A stretch of DNA of 64,000 nt. It comes from CADCWK01 sp965218235 (GTDB lineage Bacteria; Chloroflexota; Chloroflexia; Thermomicrobiales; UBA6265). Both the position numbers and the translations under genes were made by a program. The stretch spans positions 496,001 to 560,000 of the forward strand of contig OZ244595.1 in assembly GCA_965218235.1 (NCBI GenBank), read 5' to 3'. Under the pieces are notes generated by a model. It worked only from the letters and a program-made list of their open reading frames with translations, did no database searches and had not been told where the DNA came from. Positions 26,867 to 36,324 of this stretch are shown piece after piece; position 1 is the stretch's first letter, and every line of letters starts with the position of its first letter.

Positions 26867-27040
26867 CGCCAGCGAGGCTTTCGGACCCGGTGCAGCCGGG
26901 CGGTGAACCCAGGCCAGGGCGAGCATGTGTCGCCAGGGCGAAAAATGACGACGCCCGCTTCCCGCGGACGAAGTCGGCGCTGATAGTGATCGAGGAGACG
27001 CCGGAGTCGATAGGGCATCACCGTGCCGGGAACGCTAGTC

Positions 27041-27409
27041 TCATCGCTCCCGGCGTTCGTCCCGCAACGCAATCGGCGGGTCGAGCACTTCCCGGAGCAA
27101 CACCGCGTTACGCAACGCCGATGGTGAGCGGAGCGCGGCCATGAGATTCGTCCGCGCATCGGCGGGCGTGGCCGCGGCGGCCTGATCGGACCCCGCCGGG
27201 CGACGCCGCCGCGGGGATTGCTCCCGGTCGTCGCCCGGCCACTCATCGGCGCGCCCGGCCGCCGGCGACGTATCCCGCTGGCGCTCCCGGCCTCCGGGCT
27301 CGCCAACCGACCCGGACGCGAACAGCGCCCCCGGGCGATCGGCGTAGCGGCGAGGGGATTCGCCGGTTTCGTTCAGGGCGGTTTCGATCAGGTTACGAAG
27401 CCGCTGCAT
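27041..27409 (-). CDS. Hypothetical protein downstream of floA
   Basis: A 122-residue protein with a short helical N-terminus (MQRLRNLIETALNETGESPR), a long disordered R/G/P-rich middle and a conserved-looking C-terminus (LRSPSALRNAVLLREVLDPP). The start ATG 27409 follows GAGAGG by nine bases. I recall small proteins of this layout following floA/nfeD in related genomes; that and the 80-bp spacing suggest one operon (nfeD, floA, this gene). Function unknown. Confidence 0.6.
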   Translation of the reverse strand: MQRLRNLIETALNETGESPRRYADRPGALFASGSVGEPGGRERQRDTSPAAGRADEWPGDDREQSPRRRRPAGSDQAAAATPADARTNLMAALRSPSALRNAVLLREVLDPPIALRDERRER

Positions 27410-27489
27410 CGACGAAAGCCTCTCACTGGACCGGCCAGGTGAACGTCGGCGGGGCTCGACCGCCACATCCACGCGGCCGGTCAGGTAGG

Positions 27490-28458
27490 TTACCGGTGAT
27501 TGTTGTTCCCGGCACCATCGCGACCGGAGATCGCCGAGCGCATGTCGGTATCGGCCTGGACATTCTCCATCTTGTAGTAGTCCATCACTCCCAGCCGGCC
27601 GGATCGGAACGCTTCGGCCATGGCGAGCGGAACCTCGGCTTCGGCCTCGACGACCTTGGCCCGCATCTCCTGCTCATGGGCCAGCGCCATCGCGCGGCGC
27701 TCCTCAGCCCGGGCCTGGGCGATCTGCTTGTCGGCCTCGGCCTGGTCGGTCTGGAGTTGCGCCCCGATGTTGCGCCCGACATCGACGTCCGCGATGTCGA
27801 TGGACAGGATCTCGTAGGCTGTCCCCTGATCCAGACCACGCTCCAGCACATATTTGGAGATCTGATCGGGGTTCTCGAGCACGGTCTTGTGGGAGGCCGC
27901 CGAGCCGATCGAGGAGACGGTGCCCTCGCCGACCCGGGCGATGATCGTCTCCTCGCCGGCACCACCGACGAGCCGGTCGATGTTCGCGCGGACAGTCACA
28001 CGGGCGACCGCGACCAGCTGGATGCCATCCTTGGCCACCGCCGAGACGCGCGGCGTCTGGATGACTTTCGGGTTGACGCTGACCTGGACCGCTTCAAGGA
28101 CATCACGGCCGGCAAGGTCGATCGCGGTCGCCCGCTTCCACGGCAGTTCGATATTGGCGCGGTCGGCCGAGATCAGGGCCTGGACGACCCGCCCGACGTT
28201 GCCGCCGGCGAGGTAGTGAGCTTCCATCTGCCCGACGTCGAGATCCAGTCCGGCCTTGATGGCGCTGATGTAGGGCCGGACGATGTCGTTCGGGTTGACC
28301 TTCCGCAACCGCATCCCGACCAGCGTGCCGAGACTGACCCGCGCTCCGGAGAAGACCGCCGTAACCCAGAGGCCGATTGGGACGAAGAACAGGACGAAAC
28401 CAAGGACCGCCACGATGATGACCAGCGTAACGATGAGCGAGACAAGACCGTCAGCCAT
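27490..28458 (-). CDS. floA: Flotillin-like protein FloA
   Basis: A 322-residue UPF0365/FloA protein. One N-terminal membrane hairpin/helix (LVIIVAVLGFVLFFVPIGLW) is followed by the conserved core (RVSLGTLVGMRLRKVNPNDI, SADRANIELPWKRATAIDLA, IGAQLQTDQAEADKQIAQAR) and the coiled-coil EA-rich region. FloA scaffolds functional membrane microdomains and works with NfeD proteases. Full length, AAGGG before ATG 28458. The nfeD gene lies 185 bp upstream on the same strand. Confidence 0.95.
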   Translation of the reverse strand: MADGLVSLIVTLVIIVAVLGFVLFFVPIGLWVTAVFSGARVSLGTLVGMRLRKVNPNDIVRPYISAIKAGLDLDVGQMEAHYLAGGNVGRVVQALISADRANIELPWKRATAIDLAGRDVLEAVQVSVNPKVIQTPRVSAVAKDGIQLVAVARVTVRANIDRLVGGAGEETIIARVGEGTVSSIGSAASHKTVLENPDQISKYVLERGLDQGTAYEILSIDIADVDVGRNIGAQLQTDQAEADKQIAQARAEERRAMALAHEQEMRAKVVEAEAEVPLAMAEAFRSGRLGVMDYYKMENVQADTDMRSAISGRDGAGNNNHR

Positions 28459-28643
28459 CGAAGAACCCTTTCCATTGGGTCATGGGACGAACGAACTACT
28501 GACCCTGAAACACAAGCGCCGGATAGTCCGGTCTGCCACCCGTCAGGCTGAATGCCGGTCGATCCGGCGGCGATCGGTCCCCACCGGCGGCGCACGCCCG
28601 ATCCGCTGAACGTGCGCGCGATGACCGGACGCAGGCATTCACC

Positions 28644-30053
28644 CTACCGGCGGCGCCGTTCGGACAGATCAGGCACTGCCTGGTCGTCCTGCTTGAGGAC
28701 CGCGTCGCCATGCAGGGAGCGCACCAGCCAGCCGGGACGATCCGGCAACCGACCCATGGGATGACCGTCGTCGTCGACCGTGGCGTGGAGCGCGAGGCCG
28801 CCGCCGAGGAGCCGGCCGGAACCACCTCCCGCGAACCGCGGCATCAGCGTCGCGACACCGATCACGCCAGCCACCGCGCCTCCGATCGCGAGCAGTGTCA
28901 GCCAGGCCGACCGGACAACCTCGTCGGTGAACTGGAAGTTGCCGAATCCGCTCCCGGACATCGTCAGGAACAGTCCACCGGCGAGCGCGATCATTCCCGA
29001 GATCCCGGCCAGGCCGAATCCGGGGATCACGAAGACCTCCAGGGCGATTAGCCCGAGCCCGAGTGCAACCAGGACCAACCCCTCCCACCCGGCGAGCCCA
29101 GCGAGAAGATAGCCCCAGAAGAACAGGCCGAGACACAGGACGCCGATCACGGCGACGAATCCGAACCCGGCGAACAGCCCGTCGGCGATGATCAGGAACA
29201 GCCCAAGCATGATAAGCAGCGACGAGAACGTCGGATCGGTGACCCAGCGCACGAGGTGTTCGACCGGGCTAACCGAGGTGACGGTGACCGGCGCGTTGCC
29301 GAGACCGAGGTCTGCCAGCAGTTCGGCGCGGTCGCCGGCGACGCCATTGAGGTACCCAGTCCGCTCAGCCTGATCGGTCGTGAGCGTGAGAAGGGTCGTC
29401 GCCGAATCCAGCCCGTCGACCGTCACCGACGTATCGACCATCGCCTCGGCGATCACTGGGTCTCGATCGCGCTCCTCAGCGGTCGCGCGGAAGGTGGTGC
29501 GCACCGCCGACACGATCTTGGCGTCGGCCGTCTCGCCGGTTCCGCCATCGATCGGTGTAGCTGCCCCGAAGACCGCACCCGGCGCCATCCAGATCTGATT
29601 GCTCGCGATGGTGATAAGCGCACCAGCCGAGAATGCCTCCCGGTTGACGAACGCGACCGTTTGCAGCGGGCTGTCGAGGATGGCGTCACGCATCTCCAGG
29701 ACCGTATCGAGCCGGCCGCCGGGCGTGTTGATGTCGAGGATGACGGTGTTGGCGCCGGCGTCTCTGGCGGCGTCGAGCGACCGCTCAAGAAAGTGTCCGA
29801 TTCCCGGCTCGATCTCGCCATGGATGGGAATGACATAGACGCTATCCCCAGTACCGGTCGTGGATTGCCGGGCCACAGCGATGCCGGTGTTGGCAATCGC
29901 GCCAATCAACGGCAACAGCAGCGCGACCAGAACGATACCGATTCGTATCGCGTGCCCGAACCGGTTGCGCCCATTCCTGACTGACGGATGACGGTCGTGA
30001 TTCCTGCGGGGGAATGCCTGTGTGGCTCCTGATACCCGTGAGCGAGTCGTCAT
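28644..30053 (-). CDS. NfeD-type membrane serine protease (ClpP class)
   Basis: A 469-residue protein: N-terminal leader/anchor (IRIGIVLVALLLPLIGAI), a ClpP-fold protease domain and four to five C-terminal membrane helices. The catalytic Ser is in NREAFSAGALITIASN and the general-base Lys in TADAKIVSAVR; ILDINTPGGRLDTVLEMRDA is the conserved substrate-loop region. Known partners are FloA-type flotillins, and floA follows. GAGAGGGGG precedes ATG 30053; the longer upstream frame is rejected. The final ~55 residues are basic and do not show the usual NfeD OB-fold, so the C-terminal domain appears lost or diverged. Confidence 0.88.
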   Translation of the reverse strand: MTTRSRVSGATQAFPRRNHDRHPSVRNGRNRFGHAIRIGIVLVALLLPLIGAIANTGIAVARQSTTGTGDSVYVIPIHGEIEPGIGHFLERSLDAARDAGANTVILDINTPGGRLDTVLEMRDAILDSPLQTVAFVNREAFSAGALITIASNQIWMAPGAVFGAATPIDGGTGETADAKIVSAVRTTFRATAEERDRDPVIAEAMVDTSVTVDGLDSATTLLTLTTDQAERTGYLNGVAGDRAELLADLGLGNAPVTVTSVSPVEHLVRWVTDPTFSSLLIMLGLFLIIADGLFAGFGFVAVIGVLCLGLFFWGYLLAGLAGWEGLVLVALGLGLIALEVFVIPGFGLAGISGMIALAGGLFLTMSGSGFGNFQFTDEVVRSAWLTLLAIGGAVAGVIGVATLMPRFAGGGSGRLLGGGLALHATVDDDGHPMGRLPDRPGWLVRSLHGDAVLKQDDQAVPDLSERRRR

Positions 30054-30377
30054 CGAACCCCCTCTCTCATTGATGATTATGTTATCACAAAAGCGTGTTC
30101 GATTGCAGCACCAGCTGCTGTTCGCGACCGTTCTTTGCGGGCATATTCTCACCAATGTCCTGCCTCTCCTGAAATACGTCTCGTATTGGCGACTGCGAGG
30201 GTATGTCCGGTCGATCCAGGCCTAACCTGCCGAGGTTGCCCCGTTCTGACGGATGAGACGGGTACGGATGCCGATCCCTCCCGGACATGTTCCGCCGCGG
30301 GATGCTCGCGGCGTTCCAGGGCACTCCGCCGCGATGGTCAACGACGCGACCAGCGTGACGTGAAAGGACGAGTCATC

Positions 30378-30694
30378 GTGTCCGTTCCATGCTGCCATCT
30401 CGACCAGATCCGGGACGTGACGCCGAGCACCGACGGCTGCGAGGAGTGCATCGCGCGGGGCGACACCTGGGCGACAGCTGGGTTCATCCGCGGGAATGCC
30501 AGATCCGCTGCCACGTCGGCTGCCGCGACTCGAGCGAGAACCGCCACGCGAGCAAGCATCTCCACGCGACCCGCCACCCGATCATCCAGGAGTTCGAACC
30601 AGGCGAGGACTGGCTGTGGTGCTATGTCGACGAGGTCATGATGGAGCCGGCGCGACAGGCTGGCCCGTCGTCAGACAGCGATGCGGCCAGATGA
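30378..30694 (+). pseudogene. UBP-type zinc finger gene frameshifted by an 11-bp tandem duplication
   Basis: A paralogue of the 23910-24179 protein. GTG 30378 has AAAGGACG seven bases upstream and encodes CCHLDQIRDVTPSTDGCEEC IARGDTW-like sequence in one frame; the rest (GDSWVHPRECQIRCHVGC ... HPIIQEFEPGEDWLWCYVD) continues in another. The switch falls at an imperfect 11-bp tandem duplication, GGCGACACCTG at 30459-30469 and GGCGACAGCTG at 30470-30480. Removing one copy restores a full UBP finger, though one zinc-ligand Cys is also displaced (CQIRCHVGC instead of CxxCGHVGC). I read it as a decaying gene. Confidence 0.85.
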
Positions 30695-31034
30695 CGGCTG
30701 GGATCGGCGCGGATCGGTGCGGACGTCGAACGGCTCGGCGAAGCGCGTCGTTCCGATGATCCGTCCTCCGCGAGCTGAAAAACGAGGTTTGGTCCGGCGA
30801 CGAGGCGCGCGCATCCACCCTGTGTCATGTGGTGGGCGTCGATACCATTCGCCACTGCCGACAAGCGCCACAATGGTCCGTGCTTCTTCTCTGCCTGCCA
30901 CACATTGCCCCTGTACATTGCGGTTCCCGTCAGCCGTCATGGGAGTGGCAGAACTGTTTTGGTTGCCTTATGGTAGTTGGCATGGACACGGATGACTGCC
31001 AGCTACCGCCCACCGGACTGATCGGGCCGCACCG
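30695..31034. other. Intergenic stretch with no supported gene
   Basis: 340 bp between the UBP pseudogene and an MFS gene. Several short frames cross it, one of them (from 30829) ending in an ATGA overlap with the MFS start, but none has a recognisable sequence or ribosome site. The G+C content falls visibly around 30880-30990, which may mark the promoter. Confidence 0.4.
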
Positions 31035-32297
31035 ATGATCCCGGCTCTGGACACCTTCACCCGCCGGACGTTCGCCTCGCTCGCCATCCGCAACTACCGG
31101 CTGTTCTTCATCGGCCAGGCGGTGTCGATGTCCGGCACCTGGATGCAGACGGTCGCCCAGGGGCTGCTCGTCCTCCAGCTGACCGGGTCCGGCACGGCGC
31201 TTGGCGTCGTCACCGCGCTTCAGACCCTGCCAGTGCTGCTGTTCGGCGCCTGGGGTGGGCTGATCGCCGACCGCTACCCGAAGCGGGCGATCCTCTACGC
31301 CGTTCAGGTCGTCTCGGGGCTAGCCAGCCTGCTGATGGGCACCCTGGTCGTCGCCGGCCGCATCGAGCTGTGGATGGTCTACGCCATCGCGGTCGTCCTC
31401 GGCGCGGTCAAGGTCTTCGACAACCCGACCCGGCAGACGTTCGTCCGCGAGATGGTCGGCAACGACCTGCTCCGGAACGCCGTCTCGCTGAACTCGACCG
31501 AGATGAACCTGACCCGGGTGATCGGTCCGGCCATTGCCGGTGTCTTCGTCGCCACGCTCGGAGTCGGTGCCTGCTTTATTGCCAACGGGATCTCGTTCCT
31601 CGCGCCGATCATCACACTGACGCTGATGCGACGGAACGAGCTCCACCCGGCGAAACGGGTGGCCCGGGCCAAGGGACAGCTGGTCGAGGGCCTCAGGTAC
31701 GTTGCGGAAATCCCAACGCTCCGCAACACGCTGCTGATGATGGCGATCATCGGCACCTTCACCTATGAGTTCTCGGTGATCCTGCCGCTCTTCGCGGAAT
31801 TCAGCCTGCACAGGGCAGCGACCGGCTACGCCGCGCTGACGGCGGCGATGGGCATCGGTGCCGTCATCGGTGGGCTCTACACGGCCAGCCGCACCGCCCG
31901 CGACCCGAAAGCGATGGTGGTGTCGGCGTTTCTGTTCGGCGTGTCGATGCTGATGATCGCCGCGTCGCCAACGCTCCCGGTGGCCTTCATGGCCATGGTC
32001 GTCGTCGGGTTCTTCTCGATCACCTTCACCTCGCTTGGCAATGTCACGCTGCAACTCAACAGCCTGCCGACGATGCAGGGCCGAGTAATGTCGCTCTGGT
32101 CGATCGCCTTCCTTGGCACGACGCCGATTGGCGGGCCGATCATCGGCGCGATCGGCGAACACGCCGGCCCACGCTGGGGACTCCTCGTTGGTGCCATCGC
32201 CGCGATGATCGCCGCCGGGATCGGCCTCCTGGCCTATCGCGAACGCCAACCCCGGACATCGGGGGCTGACGCGATGGCTGAGCAGGCGGCCGAGTAG
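31035..32297 (+). CDS. MFS transporter of the EntS/MFS_3 type
   Basis: A 420-residue, 12-helix major facilitator. The opening FASLAIRNYRLFFIGQAVSM SGTWMQTVAQ-like sequence and VFDNPTRQTFVREMVGNDLL NAVSLNS-like sequence between helices 4 and 5 are typical of MFS_3 (enterobactin-exporter-like) proteins. Motif A is GGLIADRYPKRAIL. These permeases generally export siderophores, drugs or lysophospholipid-like compounds; substrate here is unknown. No strong ribosome site precedes ATG 31035. The DUF1697 gene follows 67 bp later. Confidence 0.9.
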   Translation: MIPALDTFTRRTFASLAIRNYRLFFIGQAVSMSGTWMQTVAQGLLVLQLTGSGTALGVVTALQTLPVLLFGAWGGLIADRYPKRAILYAVQVVSGLASLLMGTLVVAGRIELWMVYAIAVVLGAVKVFDNPTRQTFVREMVGNDLLRNAVSLNSTEMNLTRVIGPAIAGVFVATLGVGACFIANGISFLAPIITLTLMRRNELHPAKRVARAKGQLVEGLRYVAEIPTLRNTLLMMAIIGTFTYEFSVILPLFAEFSLHRAATGYAALTAAMGIGAVIGGLYTASRTARDPKAMVVSAFLFGVSMLMIAASPTLPVAFMAMVVVGFFSITFTSLGNVTLQLNSLPTMQGRVMSLWSIAFLGTTPIGGPIIGAIGEHAGPRWGLLVGAIAAMIAAGIGLLAYRERQPRTSGADAMAEQAAE

Positions 32298-32364
32298 CGG
32301 CGCGGCGCGAGCAGACCACGGTACCATCGACCCGGTTACCTCGTGCCGGACAGAGGAGCAGTGG

Positions 32365-32910
32365 ATGAAAACGTGGATCGCGTTGATGCGTGGGATCAAC
32401 CTCGGTGGCCGGAACAAGGTGCCGATGCCGGCGCTCCGCGGCTTCGTCGAGGAGGCCGGTGGGGAACAGGTCCGGACCTACCTGCAGAGCGGCAACGTCG
32501 TCTTCGACGCGGCGCCCGCAGTCGCTGCGACGATCGGTCCGGTCGTGACCGCACGCATCCGGGAAGAACTCGGATCAACATCCCCGGTCGTGCTGGTGTC
32601 GGCAAGCGAACTCCGCGGCATCGTCGCCCACAATCCCTTTGTGGTCGCGGGCGAGGCCGAAAGTGCCTGCCATCTGATGGTCCTCAGCGAGGCTCCGGAT
32701 CCAGAGCGCGTCGCCGCTCTCGATCCAGACCAGTTTCCCGGCGACACCTTTCGCGTCGATGGCCGCGCCATCTACCTCCATCTGCCAGGCGGCGTTGCCC
32801 GCTCGAAGCTCACCAACGATTTCTTCGACCACGGGCTCGGCATCGTCAGCACCAGCCGCAACTGGCGCACGGTCAGCGCCCTGCTGGAAATGAGTGGAGT
32901 GGAACGATGA
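32365..32910 (+). CDS. DUF1697 family protein
   Basis: A 181-residue DUF1697 protein, recognised by its N-terminal signature WIALMRGINLGGRNKVPMPA, YLQSGNVVFDA and the C-terminal SRNWRTVSALLEM. The fold is ferredoxin-like; the biochemical role is not known. AGAGGAG lies about seven bases before ATG 32365. Its stop overlaps the following GNAT gene as ATGA, so the two are translationally coupled. Confidence 0.92.
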   Translation: MKTWIALMRGINLGGRNKVPMPALRGFVEEAGGEQVRTYLQSGNVVFDAAPAVAATIGPVVTARIREELGSTSPVVLVSASELRGIVAHNPFVVAGEAESACHLMVLSEAPDPERVAALDPDQFPGDTFRVDGRAIYLHLPGGVARSKLTNDFFDHGLGIVSTSRNWRTVSALLEMSGVER

Positions 32911-33410
32911 CCGGTCTCACGCCGCCGGCGACCGGTTCGCCAGCAACTCGACCGACGGTCCGGCCCGCCCGTCCGGACGAGTCCGGCGCCATCGGCGAGC
33001 TCGCGTTCCGGAGCAAGGCGTACTGGGGATATGACGACGGTCTCATGGCCAGCTTCCGTGACGACCTGCGGGTCAGCCCGGAGGCGTGTGCCAGTGGGCG
33101 GGTCAGGGTCGCCGAGGTCGATGGCCAGCTGGCCGGGTTCTACACCGTTGCCGGGAAACCGCCGCGGGGGCTGCTGGACGATCTCTTCATCGACCCCGGC
33201 CGGATCGGCACCGGCATCGGGCGACTGCTCTGGAACACCGCGATCGACCACGCCCGCCACCTCGGCTTCACCGCGCTGGAGATCCACTCCGATCCGTTCG
33301 CCGAGGCGTTCTATCTCCACATGGGCGCCATCCGGATCGGCTCCGTCCCGAGCCAATCGGTTGCGGATCGCGAGCTACCGCTCCTCGAAATCCCCATTCC
33401 CCGGCGGTAG
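32907..33410 (+). CDS. GNAT-family N-acetyltransferase
   Basis: A 167-residue GNAT protein: N-terminal VRPARPDESGAIGELAFRS, LDDLFIDPGRIGTGIGRLLW (acetyl-CoA pyrophosphate loop, Q/RxxGxG/A variant) and FTALEIHSDPFAEAFYLHMG. Small-molecule or protein acetylation; substrate unknown. The ATG at 32907 overlaps the DUF1697 stop by four bases, which fixes the start. Confidence 0.88.
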   Translation: MTGLTPPATGSPATRPTVRPARPDESGAIGELAFRSKAYWGYDDGLMASFRDDLRVSPEACASGRVRVAEVDGQLAGFYTVAGKPPRGLLDDLFIDPGRIGTGIGRLLWNTAIDHARHLGFTALEIHSDPFAEAFYLHMGAIRIGSVPSQSVADRELPLLEIPIPRR

Positions 33411-33850
33411 CTGATTCACCATGACGTCCCGGAGTCACGATGCTGAGGGTCTCGTGCGGGGATCGACAGCCCCGGCCATGACCGAGGTTACGGATGTACG
33501 CGGATCGTCATGGACAGGCTCTGCGCCGTTCCTGAGTCCGGCCATGAACAACCGGGGCCAAACGGCCAATCGTTACCGAACCTCTCTTGCAACGTCAATA
33601 TATCGAATGGCCTGGCTGAAGAACGCCGCTGCGCGCTCACGATCCACCCGTTCTCGCTGAGCATGACGACATGGAGCGGGAGAGGCTGAACGGGACGGTC
33701 ATCGACGCTGGCGGGCTGGACTCGCCCGCCCGGCCCCCTGCTCCGCGAGTCCGGTAGCCGAGGACCGAATCCCGTGGTCGCCCCGAAGCGACGTTGGCGC
33801 GAGCTGACCAGTTTCCGGGACCGCCGCGTCTCTCTCCTGAAGGAACACCG
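33411..33850. other. Intergenic stretch with no supported gene
   Basis: 440 bp after the GNAT gene. Short frames on both strands have no family-like sequence or ribosome site. No long hairpin was found. Confidence 0.4.
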
Positions 33851-34084
33851 ATGATCACCCGACCGCCCGAATATCAACCGAGCGATCTGCCATCGGCGCT
33901 CATTGCCCCGGCCCGGCGAGCGCTACCGGACGTGGGCATCCAGTCGCCGGCGCAAGCGACGGCCCGGACGGAACGAGAGATCGCGAACCCGCACGGTGCC
34001 GGGCCGGAGGCGATTCGCCAGATGGGCGGCGCCATGGCCGAACAGCGACTCGGGTTTGCAAAGGAGTCGACAACCTCGACCTGA
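33851..34084 (+). CDS. Small hypothetical protein
   Basis: A 77-residue frame with a usable ribosome site (AAGGAA six bases before ATG 33851). The product (MITRPPEYQPSDLPSALIAP ... AEQRLGFAKESTTST) is hydrophilic with no recognised domain. It ends shortly before a hairpin at 34111-34150. It could be spurious; I include it because of the start context and terminator-like structure. Confidence 0.35.
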   Translation: MITRPPEYQPSDLPSALIAPARRALPDVGIQSPAQATARTEREIANPHGAGPEAIRQMGGAMAEQRLGFAKESTTST

Positions 34085-34110
34085 ACATCGAGCGTCACAT
34101 GAACGGAGGA

Positions 34111-34150
34111 CGGGACGGACGACACACCGCGCTGTGCGGCGCCCGTCCCG
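34111..34150. terminator. Hairpin between convergent genes
   Basis: Arms 34111-34121 (CGGGACGGACG) and 34140-34150 pair at 10 of 11 positions, with a further CCGC/GCGG stem inside. It lies just past the stop of the minus-strand solute-binding protein gene, so it probably ends that transcript. Confidence 0.55.
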
Positions 34151-34188
34151 GTTGCTCGACGGTCGCTGACGGGATCAATGAGATCGGG

Positions 34189-35967
34189 CTAGACGCCGCG
34201 GCCGGAGGGGGCACCTTCGCCGAGGTAGAGCTCACTGGTCACCGTCGAGAATCCCGTGTAGCCCGGCCAGTGGAGGTTGGTCAGGCCGTTGCGGTCCGGG
34301 TCGAGGAACGGTCCGGTCACATACGGCTTGATCAGCTGGACCGGCGTCTCGTGGTAGACGAAGACCGCCGGCACGTCGGTCACCAGCGTCCGCTCGGACT
34401 CCTGGAACATCGCGATCCGCTCCTCCGGGGCGCCGGTGTAAACGTTGGCGTCGGCGAACTGCTTGAGGAAGGTCTCGTTGACCCACGGGTGCCGACCGTT
34501 GTTCCAGACGCCGAGCATGTTGGACGGGTCGAGGTAGTCCATCCCGTAGGAGACGGCGCCGAACGGGATCTCCTTGATCTGGGCCGTGAAGGCGGCCTGA
34601 TCGATGTTGCTGACCTCGACCGGGATGCCCAACACCTCGGTGATCCCGGCGGCGATCGCCCCGGCCACGGTCTGGTTGAGCGGGCTCTCGTTGCGGAGCA
34701 GCATCGTCTGGGCCGGGAAGCCGGCGCCGCCCGGGAAGCCGGCGTCCGCGAGCAGCTGCTTCGCCATGTCCGGATTGAAGGCCTGGATGTCCTTGAGCGC
34801 CTCACCGTTGGCGGCCGGGAAGCCCGGGGCGAGGAACGAGTAGGCCGGGACACCGGAGAGCCCCAGAACCGCCGTCGCGATCGCGTCGCGGTCGACGGCG
34901 TGGCTGAAAGCCTGCCGGACCATCAGGTTGTCGAACGGCGCCAGCGTCGTATTGAAGAACAGGTACCAGGTCCGGAAGTCACCGACCGACTGGTAGAGCT
35001 CCTTGCTCATGACCGGATCGGCCTGGGCGAGCTGGAGTTCCTGCGGGGCGAGGCCCTGCATGTAGTCGATCTCGCCGGCCTGGTAGAGGGTGAAGTTGGT
35101 GTTCTGGGCGGCGAGGGTGACGATGACCGTCTGGACGGCGGGCGTCAGCTTGCCGGCGTAGGTCGGGTTGCGGCTGAAGACGACTCGCTGGTCGCGGGAG
35201 AACTCGGTCGGGATGAACGGCCCGGACGAGACGGCCGTGGCGGGGTCGGTGTTGTAGAGCGGCCCAGTGCTGTCCAGCGCGGCGGCGGAGAGCGTCGGCG
35301 AGTAGAGCATCATCGAGGGCAGGTACGGCGCCGGGTCGACCGTCTCGATGATCAGCTGGTTGGGCGTCGCGCCCTGGCGGACTCCGATCTGATCGACCGC
35401 GACGTCACCCGCGAAGGCTTCGGCGAAGTTGACGATCACGCCCGAGAAGAACCAGGCGAAGTCCCAGATGTGGCCCGGGTCGGCACCGTACTGGAAGGTC
35501 CGGACCCAGTCGTTGGCAGTGACGGGGTTGCCGTCGCTCCAGACCAGGGCCGGGTCCAGCTCGAACGTCCAGACCTTGTTCGCCGTATCGCCGGACCATG
35601 ACGTCGCGGCGGCCGGGATGATGTCGAAGTTCCGGTCCATCCGGACGAGCGGGTCGGAGAACAGGTCGGAGGCCGTCGGTCGCTGGTAGACCTGCTCGAA
35701 GAAGTCGAAGACCCGGACGATGGTCGGGTCGGAGGAGATGACGAAGACCTGGTCCTCGGCCGGGGCGGCGCCCGGAGGCGGCGTGGCCTGCGCCAGCAGC
35801 GTCGCGGGGGAGATCGGCAGGATCGAGGCCGCGCCGGACGGGATGCGCAGCGCGGCCATCGCCGCCGCCGCGCCGGCCATACCGCCGATTAGCTGGCGCC
35901 GGGTGGTGGGATGCAGCGTCAGCATCGGGTTCCTGCTGGTCGAATCGTTCACGCCGTCGTGGCTCAT
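34189..35967 (-). CDS. Tat-type peptide/nickel-family ABC solute-binding protein (SBP_bac_5)
   Basis: A 592-residue extracellular binding protein of the oligopeptide/dipeptide class. The leader has a twin-arginine motif and hydrophobic stretch (TTRRQLIGGMAGAAAAMAAL). Family sequence includes LVWSDGNPVTANDWVRTFQY, SSGPFIPTEFSRDQRVVFSRNP-like sequence and VRQAFSHAVDRDAIATAVLG. ATG 35967 follows AAGGAGC by about eight bases. The same frame is open for a further ~357 codons upstream, but that part is antisense to the flavin-reductase gene and has no family sequence. No permease or ATPase genes lie beside it, so it is an orphan binding protein here. Confidence 0.93.
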   Translation of the reverse strand: MSHDGVNDSTSRNPMLTLHPTTRRQLIGGMAGAAAAMAALRIPSGAASILPISPATLLAQATPPPGAAPAEDQVFVISSDPTIVRVFDFFEQVYQRPTASDLFSDPLVRMDRNFDIIPAAATSWSGDTANKVWTFELDPALVWSDGNPVTANDWVRTFQYGADPGHIWDFAWFFSGVIVNFAEAFAGDVAVDQIGVRQGATPNQLIIETVDPAPYLPSMMLYSPTLSAAALDSTGPLYNTDPATAVSSGPFIPTEFSRDQRVVFSRNPTYAGKLTPAVQTVIVTLAAQNTNFTLYQAGEIDYMQGLAPQELQLAQADPVMSKELYQSVGDFRTWYLFFNTTLAPFDNLMVRQAFSHAVDRDAIATAVLGLSGVPAYSFLAPGFPAANGEALKDIQAFNPDMAKQLLADAGFPGGAGFPAQTMLLRNESPLNQTVAGAIAAGITEVLGIPVEVSNIDQAAFTAQIKEIPFGAVSYGMDYLDPSNMLGVWNNGRHPWVNETFLKQFADANVYTGAPEERIAMFQESERTLVTDVPAVFVYHETPVQLIKPYVTGPFLDPDRNGLTNLHWPGYTGFSTVTSELYLGEGAPSGRGV

Positions 35968-36324
35968 CGTCGAAGCTCCTTGTCGCTGGTGGCGGGCATC
36001 GCCGGACCGCGGATTCGGTTGTGCCCAGTCGCACCCGTACGGGTGGATCGGTTCGTCGTAATCTCGCCGGCGCGACGCCCGCATGTCAGAGGAAAGTGCG
36101 TGCAGTGTGCGGTCCTTTCTCCGTTCCCGCAAGAGCCTTCTGCACACGGACCACCACAGACCCGTCGCGCGGACGTCGTATTGCCGCGTGGTGTGCGCGG
36201 GCGATTCGCCCATCTCGTTCCCACCACGCGATGGGCATGGGCGTTGCGTACTCAAGTCGAACAGCGCCCGGCGCGTCGTCACCGGGTCGACGGCGTTTCG
36301 ATTGCCCCTCAGGGAAGGAATCAG
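35968..36324. other. Divergent promoter region
   Basis: 357 bp between the binding-protein gene (minus) and the flavin-reductase gene (plus). It must hold both promoters. I saw no clear operator palindrome or promoter hexamers. Confidence 0.4.
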
